Notes under the pieces: model-generated
What the model was told of the DNA's origin: nothing
Seen by the model: the letters and a program-made list of their open reading frames with translations, nothing else
Databases searched by the model: none
Made by a program: the position numbers and the translations under genes
In this document: positions 1-7,438 of the stretch, in pieces
How positions within the stretch are numbered: the first letter of the stretch is position 1
Layout: each line of letters starts with the position of its first letter
NCBI RefSeq assembly: GCF_001544835.2
Contig: NZ_FCNX02000005.1
Location: 310,001 to 374,000, forward strand
Length of the DNA stretch: 64,000 nt
DNA from: Caballeronia fortuita
Lineage (GTDB): Bacteria > Pseudomonadota > Gammaproteobacteria > Burkholderiales > Burkholderiaceae
Direction: 5' to 3'

Positions 1-250
1 CCGCATCCTGACGTCGCAAGGCTCGAACGCACCGGGCGGCGCGAAAAACTATTTGCAGGACGGGCGCTTGACGCAGGGATTCGGCCTGATCGCGACGCCC
101 GCGCGCTACGGTCAGACCGGCGTGATGACGTTCATGGTCAATCAGGACGGACAGGTCTACGAGAAGGATCTCGGACCGGCGTCGACGAGCGCGGCGGCGG
201 CGATCAGGTCGTTCAACCCGGATTCATCGTGGAAGGTAGTGACGCCCTGA
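1..250 (+). CDS. DUF2950 family protein, C-terminal fragment
   Basis: The frame is open from the window edge (codons from base 2) to a TGA at 248-250, so only the last 82 or so residues are present. The fragment shows the DUF2950 tail: RILTSQG, a GGAKNY segment, a GFGLIATPARYG segment, GVMTFMVNQDG and a final W near SSWKV. DUF2950 proteins are usually exported proteins of unknown role. The start and any signal peptide lie outside the window, so function and operon membership cannot be judged. Confidence 0.75.
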   Translation, partial: RILTSQGSNAPGGAKNYLQDGRLTQGFGLIATPARYGQTGVMTFMVNQDGQVYEKDLGPASTSAAAAIRSFNPDSSWKVVTP

Positions 251-295
251 GCGCGCAAGGAAGAGCCGGACGAAGCCTGCAATACTACCCGGCGG

Positions 296-301
296 TATAA
301 T
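296..301 (+). promoter_or_regulatory. Candidate -10 box upstream of folD
   Basis: A perfect TATAAT sits 145 bp before the folD start. No good -35 box is seen 16-18 bp upstream (aagcct or similar), so this is a suggestion based on the -10 alone. Confidence 0.35.
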
Positions 302-445
302 TTCGCCCTTCCCCAGGGCGCATTCGCCGAACGAAGCGCCCCGCACCATGCGCGAGCGCCGCGCACCGCCGCCGTACGAAAGCGGCGGGCACGGCGTCGG
401 CTTCATGCCCTCGCGCGCCCTCGCCCATCCTCGAATCGATTCGCC

Positions 446-1300
446 ATGACCGCCCAAATCATCGACGGCAACGCCCTTTCCAAGACCCTTCGCGCCGATG
501 TCGCCCAACGCGCCGCCGCCCTCACCGCCCGTGGCCACAAGCCGGGACTCGCCGTCGTGCTCGTCGGCGACAATCCCGCGAGCGAGGTCTACGTGCGCAA
601 CAAGGTGAAGGCGTGCCAGGACAACGGCCTGCATTCGGTGATGGACCGCTTCCCCGCGACGCTCTCCGAGAGCGAACTGCTCGCGCACATCGCGAAACTC
701 AACGCCGATCCGTCGATTCACGGCATCCTCGTGCAACTGCCGCTGCCGGCGCATATCGACAGCCATAAGGTCATCGAGGCGATTGCGCCGGAAAAGGACG
801 TCGATGGCTTTCACGTCGCCAACGCGGGCGCGCTGCTGACCGGCAAGCCGCTCTTTCGTCCGTGCACGCCCTATGGCGTGATGAAGATGTTCGAAGCGCA
901 CGATATCGACCTGAAGGGCGCGAACGCCGTGGTGATCGGCCGCTCGAACATCGTCGGCAAGCCGATGGCGCTGCTGCTGCTCGAAGCGGGCGCGACCGTC
1001 ACCATCTGCCACAGCAAGACGCGCGATCTCGCGAAGCACACGCGCGACGCCGACGTGATCGTTGCCGCGGTCGGCCGCCGCGACATTCTCACTGCCGGCA
1101 TGGTGAAGCCGGGCGCGACGGTCATCGACGTCGGCATGAATCGCAACGACGAAGGCAAGCTGTGCGGCGACGTCGATTTCGCGGGCGTGAAAGAGGTGGC
1201 CGGCTACATTACGCCGGTGCCGGGCGGCGTCGGTCCGATGACCATCACGATGCTGCTCGTCAACACGATCGAGGCAGCCGAGCGCGCGGCGCAGGCTTGA
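446..1300 (+). CDS. folD: Bifunctional methylenetetrahydrofolate dehydrogenase / methenyltetrahydrofolate cyclohydrolase FolD
   Basis: FolD interconverts 5,10-methylene-, 5,10-methenyl- and 10-formyl-tetrahydrofolate using NADP in the cytosol, supplying one-carbon units for purine and formyl-methionine synthesis. The 284-aa product has the usual family length. Visible signatures are the N-terminal substrate region with the catalytic lysine ([13 protein letters not shown]), PEKDVDGFH in the middle, the NADP-binding segment [13 protein letters not shown], and the C-terminal [10 protein letters not shown]. The start at 446 gives the typical [13 protein letters not shown]-terminus. It stands as a single gene ahead of oligopeptidase A on the same strand, with a 145-bp gap. 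Confidence 0.97.
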   Translation: MTAQIIDGNALSKTLRADVAQRAAALTARGHKPGLAVVLVGDNPASEVYVRNKVKACQDNGLHSVMDRFPATLSESELLAHIAKLNADPSIHGILVQLPLPAHIDSHKVIEAIAPEKDVDGFHVANAGALLTGKPLFRPCTPYGVMKMFEAHDIDLKGANAVVIGRSNIVGKPMALLLLEAGATVTICHSKTRDLAKHTRDADVIVAAVGRRDILTAGMVKPGATVIDVGMNRNDEGKLCGDVDFAGVKEVAGYITPVPGGVGPMTITMLLVNTIEAAERAAQA

Positions 1301-1349
1301 TCCGCAAGGGCGCCGGTCCGGTACTAATCGGCCCCTTAAAAACAATCGA

Positions 1350-1378
1350 TTGGAATTTGCCGCGCCCGCCCCAATAAT
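1350..1378 (+). promoter_or_regulatory. Candidate sigma-70 promoter for oligopeptidase A
   Basis: TTGGAA at 1350-1355 and AATAAT at 1373-1378 are separated by 17 bp. The site lies 68 bp before the chosen start at 1446. It is a moderate match, and was found only by looking for consensus elements. Confidence 0.35.
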
Positions 1379-1445
1379 CTCCAGAACGAGCCGGCGCGGG
1401 GCGCGACACCCGTGCGGCGTTATCCAACACCAGAACGGGAGAGCC

Positions 1446-3557
1446 ATGAGCGATACCACGTCCAACACGAAAGCGGCCAATCCGCTGCTCGATTTCTCCG
1501 ATCTGCCGCGTTTCGGCGAGATTCAACCCGCGCACGTTACGCCGGCGCTCGATGTGCTGCTCGCGAACGCAAAAGCCGCCGTCGACCGCGCGAGCGCGCC
1601 GGAAACGCCCGCGACATGGAAAGACGTCGTGGAGGCGGTCGAGCAGGAATCGGAGAAACTGTCGCGCGCGTGGGGCATCGTCGGCCATCTGAACGCCGTC
1701 GCCGATACGCCCGAACTGCGCGCCGCCCATGCGGAAAACCTGCCGCGCGTCACCGAATTCTCCGCGAGCGTCGGCCAGAATCTCGCGCTCTACGAAAAAT
1801 ACAAGGCGATCGCCGCCGGCACCGAATTCGCCGGTTTGTCGGCCGAGCGCAAGAAAATCCTCGAAAACTCATTGCGCGATTTCCGTCTCTCGGGCGCGGA
1901 ATTGCCGGAAGACCGCAAGCCGCGCTTCGCACAATTGCAGGAAGAACAGGCGGCGCTTTCGAAGGCATTCTCCGATCACGTGCTCGATTCGACCAACGCC
2001 TACGCGTACCTCGTCACGCAGGAGCGCGAGCTCGCCGGCCTGCCCGATGACGTGATCGAAGCGGCCCGCGAAGCCGCGCAACGCGACGGCAAGGACGGCT
2101 GGAAGTTCACGCTGCATTTCCCGTCGTATTTCCCGGTGCTGCAGTATTCGGAACATCGTCCGATGCGCGAGGCGATGTATCGCGCGTACGTCACGCGCGC
2201 GTCCGAACTCGGCGCGACTTATGGCGACGGCAAGGCCGAATGGGACAACACGGCGAACGTCGTCGAGCATCTGAAGCTGCGCGAGGAAGAAGCGAAGACG
2301 CTGGGCTATCAGAACTTCGCGGAAGTATCGCTTGCGCCGAAGATGGCCGAATCGCCCGCGCAGGTCATCGCGTTTCTCGAAGACCTCGCGAAGCGCGCCC
2401 GGCCCTACGCCGAAAACGACTGGATGGAACTGCGCGCCTTCGCCGCGACGGAACTCGGCATGCCGGAGTTGCAGCCGTGGGATATCGCGTATGCGGCGGA
2501 GAAGCTGCGTCAGAAGCGCTATTCGTTTTCGGAAAACGAAGTGAAGCAGTATTTTCCGCAGGAAGCCGTGCTGAAGGGCCTCTTCAAGGTCACCGAGACG
2601 CTCTTCAACGTGTCGATCCGCCGCGACGAAGCCGCCGTGTGGAATCCCGACGTCCGCTTTTTCCGCGTCGAGCACAAGGACGGTACGCTCGTCGCGCAGT
2701 TCTACCTGGACCTTTACGCGCGCGAAGGCAAGCGCGGCGGCGCGTGGATGGACGACGCCCGTTCGCGCCACAAACGCGGCGAAGGTGGCGTGCAGACGCC
2801 GGTCGCGTATCTCACCTGCAACTTTTCGGCGCCCGTCGGCGGCAAGCCCGCCTGCTTCACGCACGATGAAGTCATCACGCTGTTCCACGAGTTCGGGCAC
2901 GGTCTGCATCACATGCTGACGCGCATCGACGAACTGGGCGTGTCGGGCATCAACGGCGTCGAATGGGATGCGGTCGAGTTGCCGTCGCAATTCATGGAGA
3001 ACTTCTGCTGGGAGTGGGACGTGCTGACCGACATGTCCGCGCACGTCGAAACCGGCGCGCCGCTGCCGCGCGAACTCTTCGACAAGATGCTCGCCGCGAA
3101 GAACTTCCAGAGCGGTCTGGGCACGCTGCGCCAGATCGTTTTTTCGATGTTCGACATGGTGCTGCACACGTCCTACGATCCTGCCAACGCGTCGCAGAAC
3201 GTCAACGATCTCGCACGATCGATCAACGAGAAGTTCCATGTGATTCCGCAGGCGCCGTTCTCGCGCTGGCCGAACACGTTCAGCCATATCTTCGCGGGCG
3301 GTTATGCGGCGGGCTACTACAGCTACAAATGGGCCGAAGTCCTGTCCGCCGATGCGTACGCCGCGTTCGAAGAAGCCGCGAAGGCCGGCAACGGCTCGGT
3401 GCTCGACGCGGCCACGGGCACGCGTTATCGCCGCGAGATTCTCGAAGTAGGTGGAAGCCGCCCGGCGATGGACTCGTTCAAGGCATTCCGCGGACGCGAG
3501 CCGGACATCGACGCGTTGCTGCGTCATAACGGCATGTCAGGGCAGACGTTGCACTGA
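1446..3557 (+). CDS. prlC: M3 family oligopeptidase A (thimet-oligopeptidase family)
   Basis: Cytosolic zinc oligopeptidase that degrades short peptides, including cleaved signal peptides in enterobacteria. The 703-aa product carries the M3 zinc site HEFGH at about residues 481-485 (TLFHEFGHGLHHML), followed by the conserved GVEWDAVELPSQFMENF segment with the third zinc ligand. The frame is open further upstream, but the ATG at 1446 is preferred: it follows a GGGAGA Shine-Dalgarno and yields the family-like N-terminus (MSDTTSN...NPLLDFSDLPRF). A strong terminator follows the stop. The assignment to oligopeptidase A rather than peptidyl-dipeptidase Dcp rests on overall sequence resemblance. 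Confidence 0.93.
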   Translation: MSDTTSNTKAANPLLDFSDLPRFGEIQPAHVTPALDVLLANAKAAVDRASAPETPATWKDVVEAVEQESEKLSRAWGIVGHLNAVADTPELRAAHAENLPRVTEFSASVGQNLALYEKYKAIAAGTEFAGLSAERKKILENSLRDFRLSGAELPEDRKPRFAQLQEEQAALSKAFSDHVLDSTNAYAYLVTQERELAGLPDDVIEAAREAAQRDGKDGWKFTLHFPSYFPVLQYSEHRPMREAMYRAYVTRASELGATYGDGKAEWDNTANVVEHLKLREEEAKTLGYQNFAEVSLAPKMAESPAQVIAFLEDLAKRARPYAENDWMELRAFAATELGMPELQPWDIAYAAEKLRQKRYSFSENEVKQYFPQEAVLKGLFKVTETLFNVSIRRDEAAVWNPDVRFFRVEHKDGTLVAQFYLDLYAREGKRGGAWMDDARSRHKRGEGGVQTPVAYLTCNFSAPVGGKPACFTHDEVITLFHEFGHGLHHMLTRIDELGVSGINGVEWDAVELPSQFMENFCWEWDVLTDMSAHVETGAPLPRELFDKMLAAKNFQSGLGTLRQIVFSMFDMVLHTSYDPANASQNVNDLARSINEKFHVIPQAPFSRWPNTFSHIFAGGYAAGYYSYKWAEVLSADAYAAFEEAAKAGNGSVLDAATGTRYRREILEVGGSRPAMDSFKAFRGREPDIDALLRHNGMSGQTLH

Positions 3558-3586
3558 CGCTTCGACTGAACGATGAGCGATATGGA

Positions 3587-3612
3587 ACGCCGGCCTTGCG
3601 CCGGCGTTTTTT
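3587..3612 (+). terminator. Rho-independent terminator after oligopeptidase A
   Basis: ACGCCGGC and GCCGGCGT form an 8-bp GC-rich stem with a 5-nt loop, followed by six T. It lies between the convergent ends of oligopeptidase A and the codA-like gene. Confidence 0.85.
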
Positions 3613-4885
3613 ATCGGCTGATCCGGAAGTCCACTTCCGCTGGCCGCCCTTCCAGCGCCAATGTCGCGCGCACGGCGGGGCTTCGGCTGACCACCTTGCC
3701 GCGCCGGACGACCGCGGTGCGCGCCGCGCGCAGACGAATCGCCTCGACCGGATCGCGCGCATCGAGCACGACGCAATCGGCGTTGCAACCCACTTCGATG
3801 CCATACCCCTCCAGCCCGAGAATGCGGGCCGGATTTTTCGTGACGGCGTCAAAGCACGCGCGCATCGCGTCGACGCCCGTCATCTGCGCGACGTGCAGAC
3901 CCATGTGCGCGACTTCCAGCATGTCGCCGGAGCCCAGGCTGTACCACGGGTCCATCACGCAATCGTGGCCGAACGCGACCGTGATACCCGCCGCCATCAG
4001 TTCCGGCACGCGCGTCATGCCGCGCCGCTTCGGATACGTATCCGAGCGCCCTTGCAGCGTGATGTTGATGAGCGGATTCGCGATCGCATTCACGCCCGCC
4101 TCGCGCATCAGCGGAATGAGCTTGCTGACGTAGTAGTTGTCCATCGAATGCATCGACGTGAGATGCGAGCCGGTCACGCGTCCGTGCAGGCCGAGCCGAT
4201 GCGTTTCGGCGGCGAGCGTTTCGATGTGACGCGACATCGGATCGTCGGATTCGTCGCAATGCATGTCCACGCGCAAGCCCTGCTCCGCCGCGTATTCGCA
4301 CAAGAGCTTCACCGATGCGGCGCCGTCGGCCATCGTCCGCTCGAAATGCGGGATGCCGCCGACGACATCGACACCCATGCCGATCGCGCGCTTCAGGTTC
4401 TCGAACGCGCCCGCGCTGCGCAACACGCCGTCCTGCGGAAACGCGACGAGTTGCAGATCGAGATACGGCTTCACGCGCCGCTTCACTTCGACGAGCGCTT
4501 CGACGGCGAGAAGGCGCGGATCGCAGACATCGACGTGAGAACGGATCGCGAGCAGGCCGCGCGCGACGGCCCAGTCGCAATACTGCAGCGCGCGCTCGAC
4601 GAGCGCTTCCTGCGTGAGTTCGGGCTTCAACTCGCCCCACAGCGCGATGCCTTCGAGCAGCGTGCCCGAAGCGTTCACGCGCGGCAGGCCGTAGGAGAGC
4701 GTCGCGTCCATGTGGAAATGCGCGTCGACGAAAGGCGCGGTGACGAGCGCGCCGTCGGCATCGAGTTCCTCGCGCGCCGTCGCTGAAAGATGCGGCTCGA
4801 TCGCGGCGATGCGCCCGGCTTCCATGCCGATATCGACGCGTTCGCGCGAATCCGCGAGCGCCGCTCGGCGAATGATCAAATCCAT
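3611..4885 (-). CDS. codA: Cytosine deaminase-like amidohydrolase
   Basis: Metal-dependent amidohydrolase of the cytosine/isoguanine deaminase family (424 aa, near the E. coli CodA length). Metal and substrate motifs are in order: FVDAHFHMD (H56, H58), RSHVDVCDP, LQLVAFPQ, HCDESDDP (H209, E212), the HLTSMHSMDN segment (H241), the NITLQGRSDTYPKRRG segment and FGHDCVMDPW (D308). This is an extensive match to CodA. Where E. coli CodA has HDD, this protein has HDC (C309), next to the catalytic Asp, so substrate preference may differ. It lies 76 bp downstream of a nitrilase-fold gene on the same strand, probably in one transcript divergent from a LysR regulator. Confidence 0.8.
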   Translation of the reverse strand: MDLIIRRAALADSRERVDIGMEAGRIAAIEPHLSATAREELDADGALVTAPFVDAHFHMDATLSYGLPRVNASGTLLEGIALWGELKPELTQEALVERALQYCDWAVARGLLAIRSHVDVCDPRLLAVEALVEVKRRVKPYLDLQLVAFPQDGVLRSAGAFENLKRAIGMGVDVVGGIPHFERTMADGAASVKLLCEYAAEQGLRVDMHCDESDDPMSRHIETLAAETHRLGLHGRVTGSHLTSMHSMDNYYVSKLIPLMREAGVNAIANPLINITLQGRSDTYPKRRGMTRVPELMAAGITVAFGHDCVMDPWYSLGSGDMLEVAHMGLHVAQMTGVDAMRACFDAVTKNPARILGLEGYGIEVGCNADCVVLDARDPVEAIRLRAARTAVVRRGKVVSRSPAVRATLALEGRPAEVDFRISR

Positions 4886-4961
4886 GTGCGAATCCTCCGT
4901 GCCCGGCTGTCCGTTCGTTTTTTCGATTGTATCGGGACATAAAAGCCGTGCGGCGTTCGAT

Positions 4962-5450
4962 TCACCCCGTCACGCGATTGCGACCGATGATCGCGAAACT
5001 GAGCGGCAGCGAACCGCGCGGCATCGCGCGTTCGGTTGTTGGCGCAAGCGGCGCGCGATGAGAACGGTCACCGCGCTTCGGCGCCACGAGCAGCGTCGCA
5101 CCCGTGAGCGCCATCATCCGTACGCTCTCGACCACGTCGTTGTCCTCGCCGATCAGAATGTGCACGCGCGCGCCACCGGGCGAGCAGATCGCGTAGCTCT
5201 CGTAGCGGCGGCCGTCGTCCGTGCGCCCGATCCAGCCGACGCCTGCCGCAACGCCGGTCTGTTCGACGGCGGCGGCGATGGCGTCGTCCTCCGGCGCACC
5301 GACGCCCGATTGCGGAAACAACGCCAGTTGCACGCCTTCTCGCGCCGCTTCGGCGAGCTTGCCGATAATGCGTGTGCGATTGCACGCGACGTCGCCAGAC
5401 TGCGATGCAGGCGCAATCACGGCGATACGAAACGAAGTGGCATCCATGCG
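4962..5450 (-). CDS. Truncated nitrilase/carbon-nitrogen hydrolase-fold protein, catalytic residues missing
   Basis: The 162-aa product starts MDATSFRIAVIAPASQSGDV, like the first strand of carbon-nitrogen hydrolases, and retains the beta-strand ending in ALFPQSG and the segment SVRMMALTGATLLVAP. Family members have a Glu-Lys-Cys triad and about 260-280 residues. Here the Glu of the FPE motif is Gln (FPQ), no aligned Lys is visible, and GED stands where the Cys-x-Asp motif belongs. It therefore looks like a shortened pseudoenzyme, although the frame is intact. The ATG at 5448-5450 is chosen over one 48 bp upstream because the fold begins there. It lies directly upstream of the codA-like gene. 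Confidence 0.6.
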   Translation of the reverse strand, partial: RMDATSFRIAVIAPASQSGDVACNRTRIIGKLAEAAREGVQLALFPQSGVGAPEDDAIAAAVEQTGVAAGVGWIGRTDDGRRYESYAICSPGGARVHILIGEDNDVVESVRMMALTGATLLVAPKRGDRSHRAPLAPTTERAMPRGSLPLSFAIIGRNRVTG

Positions 5451-5525
5451 AGGCTCCGGCAAGAACTGAGGGATAGCCTCATTGAAACGCCCGCGCATTG
5501 ATAAGTAAAATGAATGTTTCGATCG

Positions 5526-5545
5526 ATTCGATCGCTAAATGGAAT
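5526..5545. promoter_or_regulatory. Imperfect inverted repeat, possible LysR-type operator
   Basis: ATTCGAT and ATGGAAT flank a 6-bp centre, an inverted repeat matching at 6 of 7 positions. It lies 10 bp before the LysR gene, in the divergent space shared with the nitrilase-like/codA pair. LysR regulators commonly bind such sites there. The assignment is inferred from position and symmetry. Confidence 0.3.
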
Positions 5546-5555
5546 CGAATATCCG

Positions 5556-6455
5556 ATGGAACTTCGACTTCTGCGCGCCTTCCTGACGATCGCCGATCTG
5601 CGCCATTTCGGCCGCGCTTCCGAAGCGCTGCATCTGAGTCAGCCCGCGCTCAGCAAGCAGATCGCCTCGCTCGAGGAAAGCCTCGGCGCGCGCCTTTTTG
5701 AACGCGGCCGTCACGGCGCGGACCTGACGACGTTCGGCGCGAGCTTTCTCGCCGACGCGCAGACGCTCGTGCGCGACGCCGACGCCGTGCTTGCCCGCGC
5801 GCGCGAGGCCGCGAACGGCACGCGCGGGTTTCTGCGCATCGGCCTGTGTCTGTCGACGCTCACGCATGTGCCCAAGTTGATCGCCGAGTTCCGCGCGCTC
5901 AATCCGGGCGTGAGCATCACGCTGCACGATCTTTCGTCGCATGAGCAGACGCGCCGCATCCTCGCAAACAAGCTCGACGTGGGATTCATGCGCATGCCCG
6001 CCGGCGCCGGGCTTGCGGGTTTCACCGTGCTCGATGAAACGCTCGCGCTCGCCGTACCCGAACACACGCGCTACAAGCGTCTGCCCGCGGACTTGAGCGA
6101 ACTGAACGAACCGGGATTCATCGCGCTGGCGCGCGCGCGCGGGCCGGGTCTGGCCGCGCAGATCGATCGCTGGTGCGCCGGGCACGGCTTCGTGCCGCGC
6201 GTGATTCAGGAAGCGGACGATATCCAGTCCGTGCTCGCATCGGTGGCGGGCGGCGTGGGCGCGGCGTTTCTGCCTTCGCGCGCGCAATATCTGCTGCGCG
6301 ATGCGCGCGTGCTGACCCTGCGCGATCAGGCCGCGCGATGGCGAGTCGGGCTTGCGTGGCAAGCCGAACGCGACGATACCGTGACGCACCGCTTCGTCGC
6401 GTTCATGAAAGCGCGCGTGAAGGAACTGAAGGCGCGCACTACGCTCGACGGTTGA
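5556..6455 (+). CDS. LysR family transcriptional regulator
   Basis: The 299-aa protein has the N-terminal winged helix-turn-helix of the family (MELRLLRAFLTIADLRHFGR, then ASEALHLSQPALSKQIASLE) and a C-terminal periplasmic-binding-like effector domain (about residues 90-295). The first in-frame ATG is at 5514, but 5556 gives the canonical LysR N-terminus. Divergence from the nitrilase-like/codA pair suggests that it controls them and itself; the ligand cannot be read from sequence. Its 3' end overlaps the convergent GNAT gene by 17 bp. Confidence 0.92.
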   Translation: MELRLLRAFLTIADLRHFGRASEALHLSQPALSKQIASLEESLGARLFERGRHGADLTTFGASFLADAQTLVRDADAVLARAREAANGTRGFLRIGLCLSTLTHVPKLIAEFRALNPGVSITLHDLSSHEQTRRILANKLDVGFMRMPAGAGLAGFTVLDETLALAVPEHTRYKRLPADLSELNEPGFIALARARGPGLAAQIDRWCAGHGFVPRVIQEADDIQSVLASVAGGVGAAFLPSRAQYLLRDARVLTLRDQAARWRVGLAWQAERDDTVTHRFVAFMKARVKELKARTTLDG

Positions 6456-7023
6456 GCTTCGCGAGCAGCATCGCTTTGACGGCGGGCCATTCGTCGTCGA
6501 TGATCGAAAAGCGCACCGAGTTGCGTTTGCGGCCATCGGGCATGATGCGCTCGTGCCGCACGATGCCCTCCTGTTTCGCGCCGATGCCGAGGATCGCCGC
6601 GCGCGATTTCTCGTTGAGTTCGTCGGTGGTGAATTGCACGCGCACGCAGTGCATCGCTTCGAACGCGTGTGTCAGCAGCAGAACCTTCGCTTCCGTGTTG
6701 ATGCCCGTGCGCTGCGTCGATGCGGCTAGCCACGTATGGCCGATTTCGAGCTTGCGGTTTGCGCGATCGATCTTCCAGTAGCGCGTGCTTCCGACGACAC
6801 GATCATCGCCGGTTCGGACGATCACGAACGGCATCACCGTGCCTGCATCGCGGCCGGCGAGCGCGGTGTCGATATAACGGTCGATCGTGTCTTCGTTCGG
6901 GACGACCGTCACGCTGAGGTTCCAGAGCTCGCCATCGGCGGCGGCGTCGAGCAAGGCAGCGCGGTAATCGCGTTGCAGCGGGCGAAGCGTTACGTGCTCG
7001 CCTTTCAAAGTTGGCTGGCTCAT
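6439..7023 (-). CDS. GNAT family N-acetyltransferase (RimJ/RimL-like)
   Basis: The 194-aa protein starts MSQPTLKGEHVTLRPL, the typical opening of RimJ/RimL-type acetyltransferases, which transfer acetyl from acetyl-CoA to protein N-termini or small amines. The acetyl-CoA region is seen around IGHTWLAASTQRTGINTEAKVLLLTHAF, with the later GAKQEG...RHERIMPDGRKRN block common in this subfamily. An in-frame ATG at 7056 would add 11 residues; neither start has a strong Shine-Dalgarno, and 7023 matches the family better. The substrate is unknown. Confidence 0.85.
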   Translation of the reverse strand: MSQPTLKGEHVTLRPLQRDYRAALLDAAADGELWNLSVTVVPNEDTIDRYIDTALAGRDAGTVMPFVIVRTGDDRVVGSTRYWKIDRANRKLEIGHTWLAASTQRTGINTEAKVLLLTHAFEAMHCVRVQFTTDELNEKSRAAILGIGAKQEGIVRHERIMPDGRKRNSVRFSIIDDEWPAVKAMLLAKLNRRA

Positions 7024-7438
7024 TGGTTGTCGGCAGGGTTTGTCGTGAGACGACATCTTAATTCGACGCGGTATCCGACGCCTACGGGGCCCGCGAGCCG
7101 ATATCCAACGCCCGTCTCCGCCACGATATGCACGGGCTCCGCGGGATCGTGTTCGAGCCGTTGCCACAATGGCCCCCGGCCTACCCGTCACAGGTGACTC
7201 GATATCTCGTCCAAATTCCCATAGAGCGATTGAGTGCTCGTATGCGTCACCTGAACGCAAGTGCATCACGTCCGCAACGCGTCGCCGACGGGAACCAATG
7301 ACGGAGTACCACATCGCCCATTTGCCGATTCAGCACACTATTCATGCCGGGTTTCGCCTGGCGATGCAAGGGATGCCTCGTTCGCAGACGAGGACTCACG
7401 CCGAAGGCCCGCGTCAACCTATTGAATAGGATGAGAAC
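7024..7438. other. Gene-free stretch upstream of the HELGH/YD-repeat gene
   Basis: About 415 bp with less extreme GC than the flanks. No convincing gene is seen on either strand. It must carry the promoters of the GNAT gene and of the large gene at 7439, but no clear -35/-10 pair was found. A small palindrome ends it (see 7418-7430). Confidence 0.4.
7418..7430 (+). promoter_or_regulatory. Palindrome overlapping the ribosome binding site of the HELGH/YD-repeat gene
   Basis: CCTATTGAATAGG is a perfect 6-bp inverted repeat around one base. Its 3' arm supplies the AGG of the Shine-Dalgarno (AGGATGA), 8 bp before the ATG. It could be a protein-binding operator or a small hairpin hiding the ribosome site; with a 1-base loop, the DNA-operator reading is more likely. 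Confidence 0.35.

Noticed and set aside
1869..3527. A 552-codon frame opposite oligopeptidase A
   Set aside because: No recognisable protein features, and it lies wholly within a well-defined gene.
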